A DNA stretch of 64,000 bases from Cognatundibacterium griseum (GCF_014284195.1 NZ_JACOGC010000002.1:310001-374000); one strand, 5' to 3'. Numbered from the stretch's first letter, positions 49,029-59,309 are shown. A program made the numbers and translations. Notes: generated from the letters alone by a model not told the origin.

Positions 49029-51206
49029 TCAGTACGTTACCTTCTGATTTGAATCAAATGTCCGGAGACCGGCGCCAATCAGCTCGGGGCTGATATCCAG
49101 CGCCCAGGCCGCAGCGACTGCTGCCATGATTGTTTCAGGCTGCTGCGCTTTAGCCGGTTTCAGTGAGGAAAGGGGGAGCAGAGCCGTTTCTTCAGCGCCG
49201 CTGGCCAGGACGATATGGTTATCCCTGACAAATACAACCCGCTCACCGAGTGCCCGATGTTTCACAATGGTTTCCAGTCCTGCATCCAGCGCGTAGAAAA
49301 TCACCTTGCCATCGCATAGCTCAGCCAGTTCTGCCACGGATGGCTCAGCGGCATTTAACACGGCAACACCGTCAGGCAGCACAACATCAATCTGCGTTCG
49401 CATGATCTTGTACATCTGATCGGCATCGTTGATATAAAACTCGTCCAGACCAGAGTGACCGTCCAGATCCGTGACGACCCCGACCCGGCATTTATCATAG
49501 GCAAGCCCATCCGTCAGAATGGCTCTTGCATTGGTCTCAAAAACGGCAGCCTGCACCGAACGGTTAATCAGCAGGCGCTGACCAGATTCCCAGTCGGCGC
49601 ATTGACCTTCCGTGACCAGGCGTTTGTTCAGATAAAGTCCTTGAGCGCTGGCAACACCTGTTTGTCGGCCGCTGATATGAATCAGGGCGCCGACCAGACG
49701 TGCAATGAGGCTGGTGTTACGGGTGCCTGCGACGCCGACAATATCAATGCGTCCGGTTTCTTCCGGGCCAAATAAATGATCGATGATCGCTTTGCCGACA
49801 TGACGACCTTCGCCGTTAGCAGGCTTGATATGGGCGAGCAGACCCGGGCTGGCGTTGACTTCGATGATCGCTCCCTGATGTTTCTGGAGCGGTTCTGCGA
49901 TGTTTTCCGTAACCAGATCGACACCGGCGATATCGAGCCCGACGATGCGTGCCGCCAGTGTTGCAGCTTCCGCTACTTCCGGGTGAATGGAATCGGTGAC
50001 GTCCAGGGCAACATTGCCGTTGAGCTGGATCAAAACCTTTTGTTTGTCGAGTGGAACTGAGCCGGCATGCATACCCTGTCTTTGCAGTTCCAGAATCACT
50101 TCGGCGGCAACTGCTGGGTCAATGATATTCAGTGGGAATTCTTCTGTAGTACCGCGTCGTGGGTCGGTATTAATCTGGCTGTCAACCAGTTCTTTCACGG
50201 TGGAGTGACCATCGCCGGTTACCCAGAGGGATTCACCCTTGCCGACTGCCACGACTTTGTTACCGACCACCAGAACGCGATGTTCATGACCGGTGATAAA
50301 GCGTTCGACAATCACGCTCTTGCTTCCGCCTTTGCGGGCGGCAAGATGATACGCGGCCTCTACATCAGCCTGCGTCATCAGATTCAGAGATACGCCACGG
50401 CCGTGATTGCCGTCATACGGTTTGATGACGACTGGCAGGCCGATATCCTGCGCCTCTTCCCAGGCTTCTTCCGGGCTGCGCACAATGCATCCTTCAGGTA
50501 CCGGGACGCCGCAGGATTTTAACAAGGTTTTAGTCAGGTCTTTGTCGCAGGCGATACTCTCTGCAATTGCACTGGTACGGTCAGTTTCTGCTGTCCAGAT
50601 GCGACGCTGCGCAGCGCCATGCCCCAGCTGCACCAGATTGCCATCGGTGAGGCGAATGGAGGGAATGCGTCTGTTGGTAGCTGCGTCAACAATGCTGGCT
50701 GTGCTTGGTCCCAGACAGCGGGCGTCAACCAGATCACGCAGTTCGGCCAGCTTTCCGTTCAGATCAAACGGAGTGTCATTGATGGCGGCCATCAGCAAGT
50801 CGCGCCCGATCGCTAAAGCCGCACGGCCAACTTTTTCTTCCCGTGTGCGAAAGGCCATCTTGTAAACGCCGGTCTGACTGGTGGAGCGTGTCTGCCCGAA
50901 GCCGGTACGCATTCCTGCCAGATTTTGTAATTCCAGGACAACGTGTTCCAGGATATGACCGGCCCACGTGCCTTCACGCAGACGTTCAAGAAAGCCGCCA
51001 CGCTCGCCAACACCGCAACGATGTTCGATCAGACCTGGCAGCCAGCTGGTCAGCCGTTCAAACAAACCGGGCAATTGATCGGACGGTGAATCTTCCAGTG
51101 CCCCGATATCCAGCCAGCTTTCAATCACCGGGCGATATGTCCAGATATTTGGTCCGCGTAAATGACTGACGCGCAATATGCTGATATCTTTCTTTTTTGT
51201 TGTCAT
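49029..51206 (-). CDS. Cyanophycin synthetase paralogue with degenerate Mur-ligase site
   Basis: A 725-residue paralogue of cphA. The N-terminal domain is the more canonical of the two: CGVGERGGFLERLREGT and H84-I-L-E87-H88, the HxxEH motif linked in CphA1 to a primer-making hydrolase site. The ATP-grasp domain is intact (KPYDGNHGRG at 262-271, IIEVNASPG near 448-455). The Mur-ligase P-loop is lost, reading GTRNTS at 494-499 where GTNGKTTT is expected, and the C-terminal Mur domain is missing. This resembles CphA2/CphA' forms, which can work without the second ATP site. It is first in the minus-strand pair. Confidence 0.9.
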   Translation of the reverse strand: MTTKKKDISILRVSHLRGPNIWTYRPVIESWLDIGALEDSPSDQLPGLFERLTSWLPGLIEHRCGVGERGGFLERLREGTWAGHILEHVVLELQNLAGMRTGFGQTRSTSQTGVYKMAFRTREEKVGRAALAIGRDLLMAAINDTPFDLNGKLAELRDLVDARCLGPSTASIVDAATNRRIPSIRLTDGNLVQLGHGAAQRRIWTAETDRTSAIAESIACDKDLTKTLLKSCGVPVPEGCIVRSPEEAWEEAQDIGLPVVIKPYDGNHGRGVSLNLMTQADVEAAYHLAARKGGSKSVIVERFITGHEHRVLVVGNKVVAVGKGESLWVTGDGHSTVKELVDSQINTDPRRGTTEEFPLNIIDPAVAAEVILELQRQGMHAGSVPLDKQKVLIQLNGNVALDVTDSIHPEVAEAATLAARIVGLDIAGVDLVTENIAEPLQKHQGAIIEVNASPGLLAHIKPANGEGRHVGKAIIDHLFGPEETGRIDIVGVAGTRNTSLIARLVGALIHISGRQTGVASAQGLYLNKRLVTEGQCADWESGQRLLINRSVQAAVFETNARAILTDGLAYDKCRVGVVTDLDGHSGLDEFYINDADQMYKIMRTQIDVVLPDGVAVLNAAEPSVAELAELCDGKVIFYALDAGLETIVKHRALGERVVFVRDNHIVLASGAEETALLPLSSLKPAKAQQPETIMAAVAAAWALDISPELIGAGLRTFDSNQKVTY

Positions 51207-51572
51207 GTAAGTAATTTCTTTTTTGAAACCGGGTCCATGCCGGATCTTTTCAAATATAGTGCAATTTGCGTTTTCAGAATGGTTTCGCCAGTGAATTGAA
51301 TTTCAACCGGCAGGGCTGATCCACAGACCAGCTTATTTATTCATTATCCCGCCAGAAAGAAAGACGGCGTTGCTGGTATACTTGCGCCATGCGCAACTGC
51401 CGAACCCCCATGATCAGTTTTATCTGATGATTTTTCTTCCTATAGAATACCGTAAATTGCCGCTTCCGTGATATGGCACATGCCTCTGACGGGAATCAAG
51501 TTACCTCTTTTTTCAAAAAAAATGACTCCGGATTGATCTGGAGTTTGCCATTGAGCCGGAGTTTGCCTCACG
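51207..51572. promoter_or_regulatory. Divergent gap between the synthetase pair and the ABC exporter
   Basis: A 366-bp gap that should hold promoters for both directions. An extended -10-like TGGTATACT lies near 51370, in plus orientation. Just before the ABC gene are the dyad ACTCC-GGATTGATCT-GGAGT (about 51525-51544) and a direct repeat GGAGTTTGCC (51540-51549 and 51558-51567), the second copy supplying the GGAG ribosome-binding site. No gene is seen. Confidence 0.4.
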
Positions 51573-53831
51573 ATGACCACCTCACCGACCAGTTCTGATC
51601 AGCCTTTATTATCGCTTTCCGCATCGTGGAAGACTGCTCTTACCAGTCAGCTCGCTGAAGGCGAGAACGTTTTAAGTGTATTGGAGGTTGACCTCGATAA
51701 CAGACTGCATTTCGTCAAAGGTCTGGTTGTCGTCACTGACTGTGGCATCAAATCGCTGCCTGCCGGCGGCAAAGAATGGCAAAGCTGGAATTTCCGGCCC
51801 GGTTTGCAGCTGTCGCACCATGATCATGCGGGTGTCGGTCATTTGCAGCTGACGGATGAACAAGGTCTGTTGTCTGGCTGGCGGTTTACGTTAGGGCAGA
51901 ATCTGCATGCGATCCGTTTGCTGGATCACTTCAATGAGCAATTGCAAAGCCATCTGACCGGACAGCCCGTGGTGCGTGCAGAGCAGAATATCTGTCCAAG
52001 CTGCAAAGCTATACTCGAGCCGGATCAGGAAGAGTGTCCGGTCTGCACCAAAGTGATTTATACCCCGCCATCGACCTGGACATTATTCCGTCTGTGGCGG
52101 TTTGCGCATCCTTATCGTATCCAGCTGCTGATTGGCTTTACCCTGATGCTGCTCGGAACCGCAGCGCATATGATTCCGCGCTACCTGACCAAGCCGCTGA
52201 CTGACGAAGTGCTGATTCCCTATCAGAACAGTCAGCATGTCGATCCGCATCTGGTAGCTTTGTACATTGGCGGACTGCTGGGGTCTGCCGTCATTGCCTG
52301 GCTGCTGAGCTGGGGGAAAACTTATATTCTCGCGCTGGTTTCGGAGCGGATCGGCGCCGATCTGCGCACCGCCACTTATGAGCATCTGTTGAAATTGTCC
52401 CTGGAGTATTTTGGTGGCAAGCGTACCGGTGATCTGATGTCCCGTATTGGCAGCGAAAGTGACCGGATCTGCGTTTATTTGTCTTTGCATCTGTTGGATT
52501 TTGCGACTGATGTGCTGATGTTTGTGATGACTGCCGTCGCTTTGCTGCAAATTAATACCAAGCTGGCGCTGGTGACCTTGCTGCCTTTGCCATTCATCGC
52601 CTGGATGATTCATCTGGTCAGAGATAAATTACGCACCGGATTTGAAAAAATTGACCGGGTGTGGGGAGAGGTTACCAACGTGCTGGCCGACACCATTCCC
52701 GGTATCCGTGTGGTGAAAGCTTTTGCTCAAGAGCAGCGGGAAGCCAACCGTTTTCGCATCGCGAATAAACACAATCTGGCAGTCAATGATCGCCTGAACA
52801 AGGTCTGGTCTTTGTTCTCTCCCACGGTATCTTTCCTGACGGATCTCGGGATTCTGGTGGTTTGGGGATTTGGAATCTGGCAGGTGTCGCATAATGAAAT
52901 CACGGTTGGTTCCCTCGTAGCTGCGGTCGCTTTCATCAGCAATTTCTATGGCCGGATTGATTCTATGAGCCGTATCGTTTCCGTGACGCAAAAATCAGCT
53001 TCTGCGGCCAAGCGTATTTTCGATATTCTGGATCATGTTTCCAGCGTTCCTGATCCGCAGCAGCCGGTTGCCATCAAGGAAGTCAAAGGCCAGATTGAAT
53101 TGCGTGAAGTCGGATTCCGTTATGGCAACCGAGCCGTCAATCGCGGCATCAGTCTGAATATCCGTCCCGGAGAAATGATCGGCCTGGTTGGGCATAGCGG
53201 CTCGGGCAAAAGTACGCTGGTTAACCTGATTTGCCGTTTTTATGACGTATCGGAGGGGGCCATTCTGCTGGATGGTGTGGATATCCGGTCGTTTGCCGTT
53301 GCTGATTACCGGAAAAACATCGGTCTGGTCTTGCAGGAACCATTCCTGTTTTTCGGCACCATTGCCGAAAACATCGCTTACGGCAAACCAGATGCGACCC
53401 GTGACGAGATCATTGCGGCAGCGCGTGCAGCGCATGCACATGAATTCATCCTGCGCTTGTCACAGGGCTATGATTCGATGGTGGGTGAACGTGGTCAGGG
53501 ATTGTCCGGTGGTGAGCGGCAACGTATTTCGATTGCCCGTGCTCTGCTGATTGATCCACGTATTTTGATTATGGATGAAGCAACTTCCTCTGTTGATTCC
53601 CAGACAGAAAAAGAAATTCAGAAAGCCCTCGATAATCTGGTTAAGGGGCGCACGACGATTGCCATTGCACACCGCCTATCCACATTGCATAAAGCCGATC
53701 GTCTGGTGGTGCTGGATCGTGGGCAGGTGGTTGAGGTCGGTGGACATGATGAACTGATGGCGAAGCAGGGTGCTTATTACGAGCTGTATCAGGCACAGGC
53801 GCGTCATGCTGAACTGATGGGAGAAGAATAA
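51573..53831 (+). CDS. ABC exporter with N-terminal sensor-like domain and zinc ribbon
   Basis: Fused membrane/ATPase half-transporter (752 residues). Residues 1-135 form a soluble domain with a PH/GRAM-like pattern of strands; then a zinc ribbon with Cys141, 144, 155 and 158 (CPSCKAILEP, ECPVCTK). A six-helix ABC membrane domain (about 175-480) and an ATPase domain follow, with Walker A GHSGSGKST, signature LSGGERQ, Walker B ILIMDEATSSVD and switch His in AIAHRLST. It is divergent from the cyanophycin synthetases and overlaps the DUF1854 gene by one base. ABC genes of this kind recur next to cphA in betaproteobacteria; the substrate is unknown. Confidence 0.9.
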   Translation: MTTSPTSSDQPLLSLSASWKTALTSQLAEGENVLSVLEVDLDNRLHFVKGLVVVTDCGIKSLPAGGKEWQSWNFRPGLQLSHHDHAGVGHLQLTDEQGLLSGWRFTLGQNLHAIRLLDHFNEQLQSHLTGQPVVRAEQNICPSCKAILEPDQEECPVCTKVIYTPPSTWTLFRLWRFAHPYRIQLLIGFTLMLLGTAAHMIPRYLTKPLTDEVLIPYQNSQHVDPHLVALYIGGLLGSAVIAWLLSWGKTYILALVSERIGADLRTATYEHLLKLSLEYFGGKRTGDLMSRIGSESDRICVYLSLHLLDFATDVLMFVMTAVALLQINTKLALVTLLPLPFIAWMIHLVRDKLRTGFEKIDRVWGEVTNVLADTIPGIRVVKAFAQEQREANRFRIANKHNLAVNDRLNKVWSLFSPTVSFLTDLGILVVWGFGIWQVSHNEITVGSLVAAVAFISNFYGRIDSMSRIVSVTQKSASAAKRIFDILDHVSSVPDPQQPVAIKEVKGQIELREVGFRYGNRAVNRGISLNIRPGEMIGLVGHSGSGKSTLVNLICRFYDVSEGAILLDGVDIRSFAVADYRKNIGLVLQEPFLFFGTIAENIAYGKPDATRDEIIAAARAAHAHEFILRLSQGYDSMVGERGQGLSGGERQRISIARALLIDPRILIMDEATSSVDSQTEKEIQKALDNLVKGRTTIAIAHRLSTLHKADRLVVLDRGQVVEVGGHDELMAKQGAYYELYQAQARHAELMGEE

Positions 53832-54301
53832 TGAGCGCAGCCGGGTTTGAATTACATCGGAATAGCTTCGGTAAACTGGTTTTGCGTAATGCCGATGGTG
53901 AGGTATTTGAGGGAGTGAGTCCGGTACGGGCATTCCCGATTCAGTCTCCGATGTCTGGAATTTCTCTGGTGACAACGGATGGGCGTGAAGTGGCATGGAT
54001 CGATGCTTTGACCGATCTGCCTCAAGCCGCCCGCCAGCTGGTGACCGTTGAACTGGAGGGGCGGGAATTCATGCCTGAGATTCAGCGCATCAACAGCGTC
54101 AGCAGCTTTGCCCTGCCTTGTACCTGGAGTGTCAGTACTGACCGCGGGGAAACTGAATTTGTGCTGAAAGGAGATGAGGATATCCGGCGCATCGGGAAAA
54201 CTTCGTTGCTGATTACGGACAATCACGGCATTCAGTTTCTGATCCGGGATATGTTGGAGATTGACCGGCATAGCCGGAAGATTCTGGATCGTTTCCTTTA
54301 A
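53831..54301 (+). CDS. DUF1854 family protein, cyanophycin-locus associated
   Basis: Cytosolic protein of 156 residues with no signal peptide, membrane segment or known catalytic motif. The family pattern includes VLRNADGEVFEGVSPVRAFPI near the start, GREVAWIDALTDLP in the middle, and GIQFLIRDMLEIDRHSRKILDRFL at the end. DUF1854 genes are found with cyanophycin synthetase and this ABC exporter in other betaproteobacteria. Its start overlaps the ABC stop (TAATG), so the two are translationally coupled and probably function together. Function is unknown. Confidence 0.85.
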   Translation: MSAAGFELHRNSFGKLVLRNADGEVFEGVSPVRAFPIQSPMSGISLVTTDGREVAWIDALTDLPQAARQLVTVELEGREFMPEIQRINSVSSFALPCTWSVSTDRGETEFVLKGDEDIRRIGKTSLLITDNHGIQFLIRDMLEIDRHSRKILDRFL

Positions 54302-54348
54302 AAAGCAGTGTTATTGCCGACTCAGGACCATACCGGCAGCACGCTGAT

Positions 54349-54864
54349 TCAGACGGGAAAATGATAAGCGTACAGGTTGGTTTCCTGTTCCTCTCCATCC
54401 AGTACTAACACTTGCTCAAGAGTAAAACCTAACTTGCGCAATAGCTGATTGGAAGGCTGATTATCCGGTGAGGTAATGGCAGCCAGCTTTTTAAAAGCAA
54501 ATTCCTGCTGCGCGTACTGCATTACCGCCTGAGCCGCCTCATACGCATATCCCTGCCCACAGAATTGTGGCAAAAATGCGTACCCCATATCGACATCCTG
54601 CAGCGTTGCGCGCTTGATGAGTCCGCAGATTCCAACCGGTGTCTGCGTATCCTTTAATGTCACGACATAAAAACTGAAGCCATGCTGGCGCTGGCTTTCC
54701 AGTGGTCGTTCGAGTATCCACGCTCTGGCTTTGTCGAGATCATGGATCCCTTTATCTCCGATATACCGGATCCAGCTGGGATCATTCATCAGTTCAAACA
54801 CAAATTCAGCATCATCAACGTTGAATATTCGCAACACTAAACGGGGTGTGGACAGAATGGTCAT
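54349..54864 (-). CDS. GNAT family N-acetyltransferase
   Basis: Acetyl-CoA-dependent N-acetyltransferase (171 residues), closest in pattern to the RimJ/RimL-like group that acetylates protein N-termini or small amines. Visible parts are TPRLVLRIFNVDDAEFVFEL, VGICGLIKR, MGYAFLPQFCGQGYAYEAAQAV, which is the acetyl-CoA-binding loop, and NQPSNQLLRKLGF. The substrate is unknown. It is convergent with the DUF1854 gene and not obviously part of the cyanophycin locus. Confidence 0.9.
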   Translation of the reverse strand: MTILSTPRLVLRIFNVDDAEFVFELMNDPSWIRYIGDKGIHDLDKARAWILERPLESQRQHGFSFYVVTLKDTQTPVGICGLIKRATLQDVDMGYAFLPQFCGQGYAYEAAQAVMQYAQQEFAFKKLAAITSPDNQPSNQLLRKLGFTLEQVLVLDGEEQETNLYAYHFPV

Positions 54865-55043
54865 AGGCGGATTATCGGGAAATTCAGAGTAGATTCACAT
54901 TGTTTGACATTGTGGTGGAAAAGGAAAGTGGAAATTGTTTGTACGCTGCCAAAATTCCAGCGTAATATCAATTTCTGGAAATCAGTTTTTTGCTTCAGTT
55001 TTGGTGTCTCTGATCGGATTATTCAAGATGGACGGGAGAGAAA

Positions 55044-56921
55044 ATGATGAAGTCGCTCAAAGGCAGGTTGATTTTTGTTATTGCATTACTGGTCACTGTT
55101 TGCACGGTTTTTCTGACCATCGGCAGCTATCTGAGGATGAAGTCGCAGATTGAACATGATCTGAGTAATGAAATCCGCAGTGTTGCAGCCAGTTACAATG
55201 CGGTCCTGAGTAACTGGATACAAGTGAATACCTCGATGGTTGCCAGTCTGGCAGAGGCCGTGGGCAATGGAAATGATCTGACCTCCAGCCTGACAATGAT
55301 CAGCAAAGGGGGAAACTTCCTGAGCGTCTATTTGGGACAGCCTGACAAAACATTCACTAATTTCCCGGCCAATCCACCGCCTGCCGGTTATGATCCAACC
55401 GTGCGTCCCTGGTACAAGGCAGCCATGGAGGCTAAAAAACCGATCGTCACTTCTGCGTATATGGGCGTGAATCCGCCCGGACTCATGATTTCGTTTGCGG
55501 CTCCGGTCAAAGGAGGGGAAGGTGGTGTTGTTGCGGCGGATGTGTTTCTGACCAAAATTGTGGAGCAGATTCTAACGATCAAGCTGGCAGGCGACGGCTA
55601 TGCATTTTTGCTGGATAAATCGGGACAGGTTCTGGCGCATGCCGATCAGAATAAAGTACTGAAGCCGGCAAAAGAAATTGCGGCCGAACTGGCGCTGGAA
55701 AATTTGTCCAAGATGGATAAAAACACCGAGCCGACCCAGGTAAATATCGATGGCAAGGCGAGCTTCCTGTTCCTGCAGCAAATTACCGGTTCAGACATGT
55801 ATCTGGCGCTGGTCGTGGATAAAAACAAAGCGTTGGCTGCACTGGATCAGCTGTTGATGATTTCTGCTGCCGTCATGCTGGTTTTGCTTGCTGTCATCGT
55901 GCCTGTATCCACATGGCTGGTTGGACATATGCTTTCCGGCTTGCAGCGTGTACGTGATGCGATGTCGGAGATTGCTGCCGGCGGCGGAGATTTGAGCAGA
56001 AAAATCGAAGTGGAAGGCGAGGACGAGGTGGCGCAGACGGCAGATGCATTTAACCGCTTTCTGGAGCAGTTGCGCGTCATGGTGACTGATGTGCGTAAGG
56101 CGACAGACTCTATTACTGTCGGGGCGACCGAGATTGCCACCGGTAACATGGATTTGTCTGGCCGGACCGAACAACAGGCTTCTTCGCTGGAGGAAACTGC
56201 TGCCAGCATGGAGGAGCTGACTGAGGCCGTCAGGAATAATGCTGATAATGCCCGGGAAGCCAATAAAATGGCAGTGAACGCTTCGGATGTGGCAACTCAG
56301 GGCGGTGATGTTGTCAGTAAGGTGGTCACGACAATGCAGGGAATATCCGATAGCTCCCGCAAAATTGTGGACATCATCAGCGTGATAGAAGGTATCGCGT
56401 TTCAGACCAATATTCTGGCCTTGAACGCAGCGGTCGAAGCAGCCAGGGCCGGAGAACAGGGCAGAGGTTTCGCGGTGGTTGCCAGTGAAGTTCGTACGCT
56501 GGCGCAGCGCAGTGCAGCGGCAGCGCAGGAAATTAAAACGCTGATTGAAGACTCTGTGAGCAAAGTGAACGAGGGCTCAGAACTGGTCGATAAAGCCGGT
56601 GCAGCTATGACGCGGATCGTGGCTGCTGTCGATCAGGTGGCTGCCATCATCAATGAAATTACTTCGGCATCGGCAGAGCAGAGCGATGGTATTCAGCAGG
56701 TCAATGTCGCGCTGGCACACATGGATGAGGCGACACAGCAAAATGCGGCATTGGTAGAGCAGGCTGCCGCCGCTGCCGGATCGCTCGAAGAACAGGCGAA
56801 TTTGTTAAAAACCGCTATGTCTGCATTCCGTACAGAGCACCATCAGCCTGCAGTACGGATGGCTGCTGTCAAAAAGCCAGCCGCCGCGCAGGGTACTCCC
56901 AGTCTCGAGTACGAGAATTAA
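55044..56921 (+). CDS. Methyl-accepting chemotaxis protein with Cache sensor
   Basis: Chemoreceptor (625 residues). A first membrane helix (about 8-28) is followed by a periplasmic double-Cache domain (about 35-270) with the hallmark [21 protein letters not shown], then [17 protein letters not shown] second helix ([20 protein letters not shown]), a HAMP domain and the signalling domain with [20 protein letters not shown] follow. Cache receptors of this form often bind amino acids or organic acids; the ligand is not known. Tandem ATGs at 55044 and 55047 follow GGGAGAG. The tail ends SLEYEN with no clear CheR-binding motif. Confidence 0.93.
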   Translation: MMKSLKGRLIFVIALLVTVCTVFLTIGSYLRMKSQIEHDLSNEIRSVAASYNAVLSNWIQVNTSMVASLAEAVGNGNDLTSSLTMISKGGNFLSVYLGQPDKTFTNFPANPPPAGYDPTVRPWYKAAMEAKKPIVTSAYMGVNPPGLMISFAAPVKGGEGGVVAADVFLTKIVEQILTIKLAGDGYAFLLDKSGQVLAHADQNKVLKPAKEIAAELALENLSKMDKNTEPTQVNIDGKASFLFLQQITGSDMYLALVVDKNKALAALDQLLMISAAVMLVLLAVIVPVSTWLVGHMLSGLQRVRDAMSEIAAGGGDLSRKIEVEGEDEVAQTADAFNRFLEQLRVMVTDVRKATDSITVGATEIATGNMDLSGRTEQQASSLEETAASMEELTEAVRNNADNAREANKMAVNASDVATQGGDVVSKVVTTMQGISDSSRKIVDIISVIEGIAFQTNILALNAAVEAARAGEQGRGFAVVASEVRTLAQRSAAAAQEIKTLIEDSVSKVNEGSELVDKAGAAMTRIVAAVDQVAAIINEITSASAEQSDGIQQVNVALAHMDEATQQNAALVEQAAAAAGSLEEQANLLKTAMSAFRTEHHQPAVRMAAVKKPAAAQGTPSLEYEN

Positions 56922-56928
56922 ATCAGTA

Positions 56929-57696
56929 TCAGGGTGTCAGGGTGGCAACCACCGGTGCATGATCGGATGGTTGCTCCCACTTGCGTGGTACCCGGTCAAT
57001 CATGCAGGCGGTGCAGCGTTGCGCCAGTGGCGCTGAGAGCAGAATGTGATCAATGCGCAGACCTTTGTTTAACCGGAAGCCCAGCGCTCTGTAATCCCAC
57101 CAGCTGAAAGATTTTTCGGCTTGTTCAAATTGTCGGAAACTGTCAGATAAGCCCAGATTCAGCAAAGACTGTAGGGCGCTGCGCTCTTCCGGAGACACCA
57201 GATTCTGACCTTCCCACGCCGCCGGATCATGAACGTCGCGGTCTTCAGGCGCAATATTGTAATCTCCCAGCAATGCCAGTTCCGGGTGGCGATGCAGCTC
57301 TGAGCGTACCCAGTTTTCCAGCGACGCCAGCCATTTCAGTTTGTATTGAAATTTTTCGGAGTCTGGCGATTGGCCATTCGGGACATAAGCGCAGATGATG
57401 CGCATGCCGTTGATGGTTGCTGCGATGATGCGCTGCTGTTCGTCTTCAAACTGCGGATTATTTTTCTGGATATCCGACATCGGATGGCGTGACAGAATCG
57501 CTACGCCGTTATATGTTTTCTGACCGGTAAACGCGACATGATAACCGGCGGCTTCAATCTCAGACTGAGGAAATTTATCATCAGTCAGCTTCGTTTCCTG
57601 GATGCATAAAACATCGACCGGATTGGTTTCCAGCCATTGCAGCACTTGTGGCAGCCGGACTTTCAGGGAATTAACGTTCCAGGTACTTAATTTCAT
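56929..57696 (-). CDS. xth: Exodeoxyribonuclease III
   Basis: AP endonuclease/3' exonuclease (255 residues) of base-excision repair. The catalytic parts are STWNVNSLKVRLP at the start, CIQETKLTDDKFP with the metal-binding Glu, GDYNIAPEDRDVHDP with the Asp/Asn pair, and RIDHILLSAPL and SDHAPVVATL with the final Asp-His. Length is normal. It ends seven bases after the convergent chemoreceptor stop. Confidence 0.95.
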   Translation of the reverse strand: MKLSTWNVNSLKVRLPQVLQWLETNPVDVLCIQETKLTDDKFPQSEIEAAGYHVAFTGQKTYNGVAILSRHPMSDIQKNNPQFEDEQQRIIAATINGMRIICAYVPNGQSPDSEKFQYKLKWLASLENWVRSELHRHPELALLGDYNIAPEDRDVHDPAAWEGQNLVSPEERSALQSLLNLGLSDSFRQFEQAEKSFSWWDYRALGFRLNKGLRIDHILLSAPLAQRCTACMIDRVPRKWEQPSDHAPVVATLTP

Positions 57697-57713
57697 GGCA
57701 GGCGAGCATCAAG

Positions 57714-57753
57714 TTGAAAAAATAAGCCGTACTCTGTAACACCAGAGCACGGC
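57714..57753 (-). terminator. Intrinsic terminator of pepA
   Basis: On the minus strand GCCGTGCTCTG pairs with CAGAGTACGGC around a 6-base loop, with one mismatch, and is followed by TTATTTTTT. It lies 48 bp after the pepA stop. Confidence 0.8.
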
Positions 57754-57800
57754 AAGTTGTATCAAGACACCGGCATGCCGGTGAAGATTCCTGACGGGTG

Positions 57801-59309
57801 TTAAGCGGCCCGGTTGATCAGGAAGGTTGTCAGCAAAGGTACTGGCCGGCCCGTAGAACCTTTGGCTGCGCCAGATTTCCAGGCAGTACCGGCAATGTCC
57901 AGATGCGCCCAGGTATATTTCTTCGTGAAGCGTTCCAGGAAACATGCCGCTGTAATGCTGCCGCCAGCCGGACCACCGATATTCGCCATATCCGCAAAAT
58001 TGGATTTCAGCTGCTCATTGTAAGCTTCTTCAATCGGCATACGCCATGCAGTGTCTCCGGTTTGCTTACCAGCAGCCAGTAATTCTGCAGCCAGTTTGTC
58101 ATGTGCGTCGTCATGACGTGTGAACAAACCTGAATTGTGATGACCCAGCGAAGTGACGCATGCACCGGTCAGCGTTGCGACATCCACTACTGCGGCAGGA
58201 TTGAAGCGTTCCGCATAAGTCAGTGCATCGCACAGAATCAGACGGCCTTCCGCATCGGTATTGAGGATTTCGATGGTCTGGCCCGACATGGAAGTCACAA
58301 TATCGCCAGGGCGGGTTGCTGTGCCGGAGGGCATGTTTTCACAGGTAGGAATAATCGCGTAAACATTCAGCTTCAGTTTCATCTCACCAATTGCACGCAT
58401 GGTGCCGAGCACCGAGGCTGCACCGCCCATGTCGTATTTCATTTCATCCATGCCAGCCCCCGGCTTCAGTGAGATACCACCTGAATCAAAGGTGATGCCT
58501 TTGCCGACCAGCACGACCGGAGCATCCTTGGCCTTGCCGCCGTTGTGTTTCAACACGATAAATTTAGGCGGCTCCGCAGTACCGTTGGTGACGGACAGAA
58601 AACTGCCCATCTTGAGCGCCTGTATCTGCTTTCGGTCAAGAATTTCCGCGCCCATTTTATAGTCGGTGGCAATGGTCTTTGCAGTATTTGCCAGATAGGT
58701 CGGCGTGCAGACGTTCGGAGGCAGATTGCCGAGTTCTTTCGTGAGGTCCATACCGTTGGCCAGCGCCACGCTTTGCGCTAAAGCTGTTTTGGCAACCGCG
58801 CTGTCACCGTTAGTGACGGCAATAGCCACTTTCTTGACGCCGGTCGACAGTGTTTCCTTTTTGCTTTTCAGCCCGTCTGCACGGAAAATACTTTCGCGGA
58901 AAGCGATGACGGTTGTTCTGATCGACCAGGATACATCGCGGTCTTTGACTGCAGGCAGCGCAATCAGCGCGTCGCCTGCGCCGAGTGTTGCCAGGCTGCG
59001 GGCGGCAGCCTGCACTGCAGACTGATAATTTTTTTCTGAGACGGAAGCGCTTTCTTCGCCAAGACCAACCATGAGAACACGTTCAGCAGCAATATCCGTG
59101 ATGCCGCGCAGTAGCAGTGAAGAGCCCGGTTTGCCGGAGATATCGCCGGATTTCAATGCGGCGGCAATCGCTCCCTGTTTGTCCAGACCTGCGGCAACGG
59201 TGGAAAGTTTGTTTTTTTCAAACACGCCGACGACGATACATGCTGTCTTCTGAGCCTTGTGGGCTGTTGATGTACTTTTGGCGTCGATTATTTTTATGCT
59301 AAAGTCCAC
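57801..59309 (-). CDS. pepA: Leucyl aminopeptidase
   Basis: Di-metal M17 aminopeptidase (502 residues) that removes N-terminal residues from peptides; in E. coli PepA also binds DNA. The metal-binding and catalytic region is intact: [33 protein letters not shown] and the family signature [14 protein letters not shown]. It is divergent from lptF with a 50-bp gap, a conserved layout. The holC gene that often follows pepA in proteobacteria is absent; a terminator follows directly. Confidence 0.95.
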   Translation of the reverse strand: MDFSIKIIDAKSTSTAHKAQKTACIVVGVFEKNKLSTVAAGLDKQGAIAAALKSGDISGKPGSSLLLRGITDIAAERVLMVGLGEESASVSEKNYQSAVQAAARSLATLGAGDALIALPAVKDRDVSWSIRTTVIAFRESIFRADGLKSKKETLSTGVKKVAIAVTNGDSAVAKTALAQSVALANGMDLTKELGNLPPNVCTPTYLANTAKTIATDYKMGAEILDRKQIQALKMGSFLSVTNGTAEPPKFIVLKHNGGKAKDAPVVLVGKGITFDSGGISLKPGAGMDEMKYDMGGAASVLGTMRAIGEMKLKLNVYAIIPTCENMPSGTATRPGDIVTSMSGQTIEILNTDAEGRLILCDALTYAERFNPAAVVDVATLTGACVTSLGHHNSGLFTRHDDAHDKLAAELLAAGKQTGDTAWRMPIEEAYNEQLKSNFADMANIGGPAGGSITAACFLERFTKKYTWAHLDIAGTAWKSGAAKGSTGRPVPLLTTFLINRAA

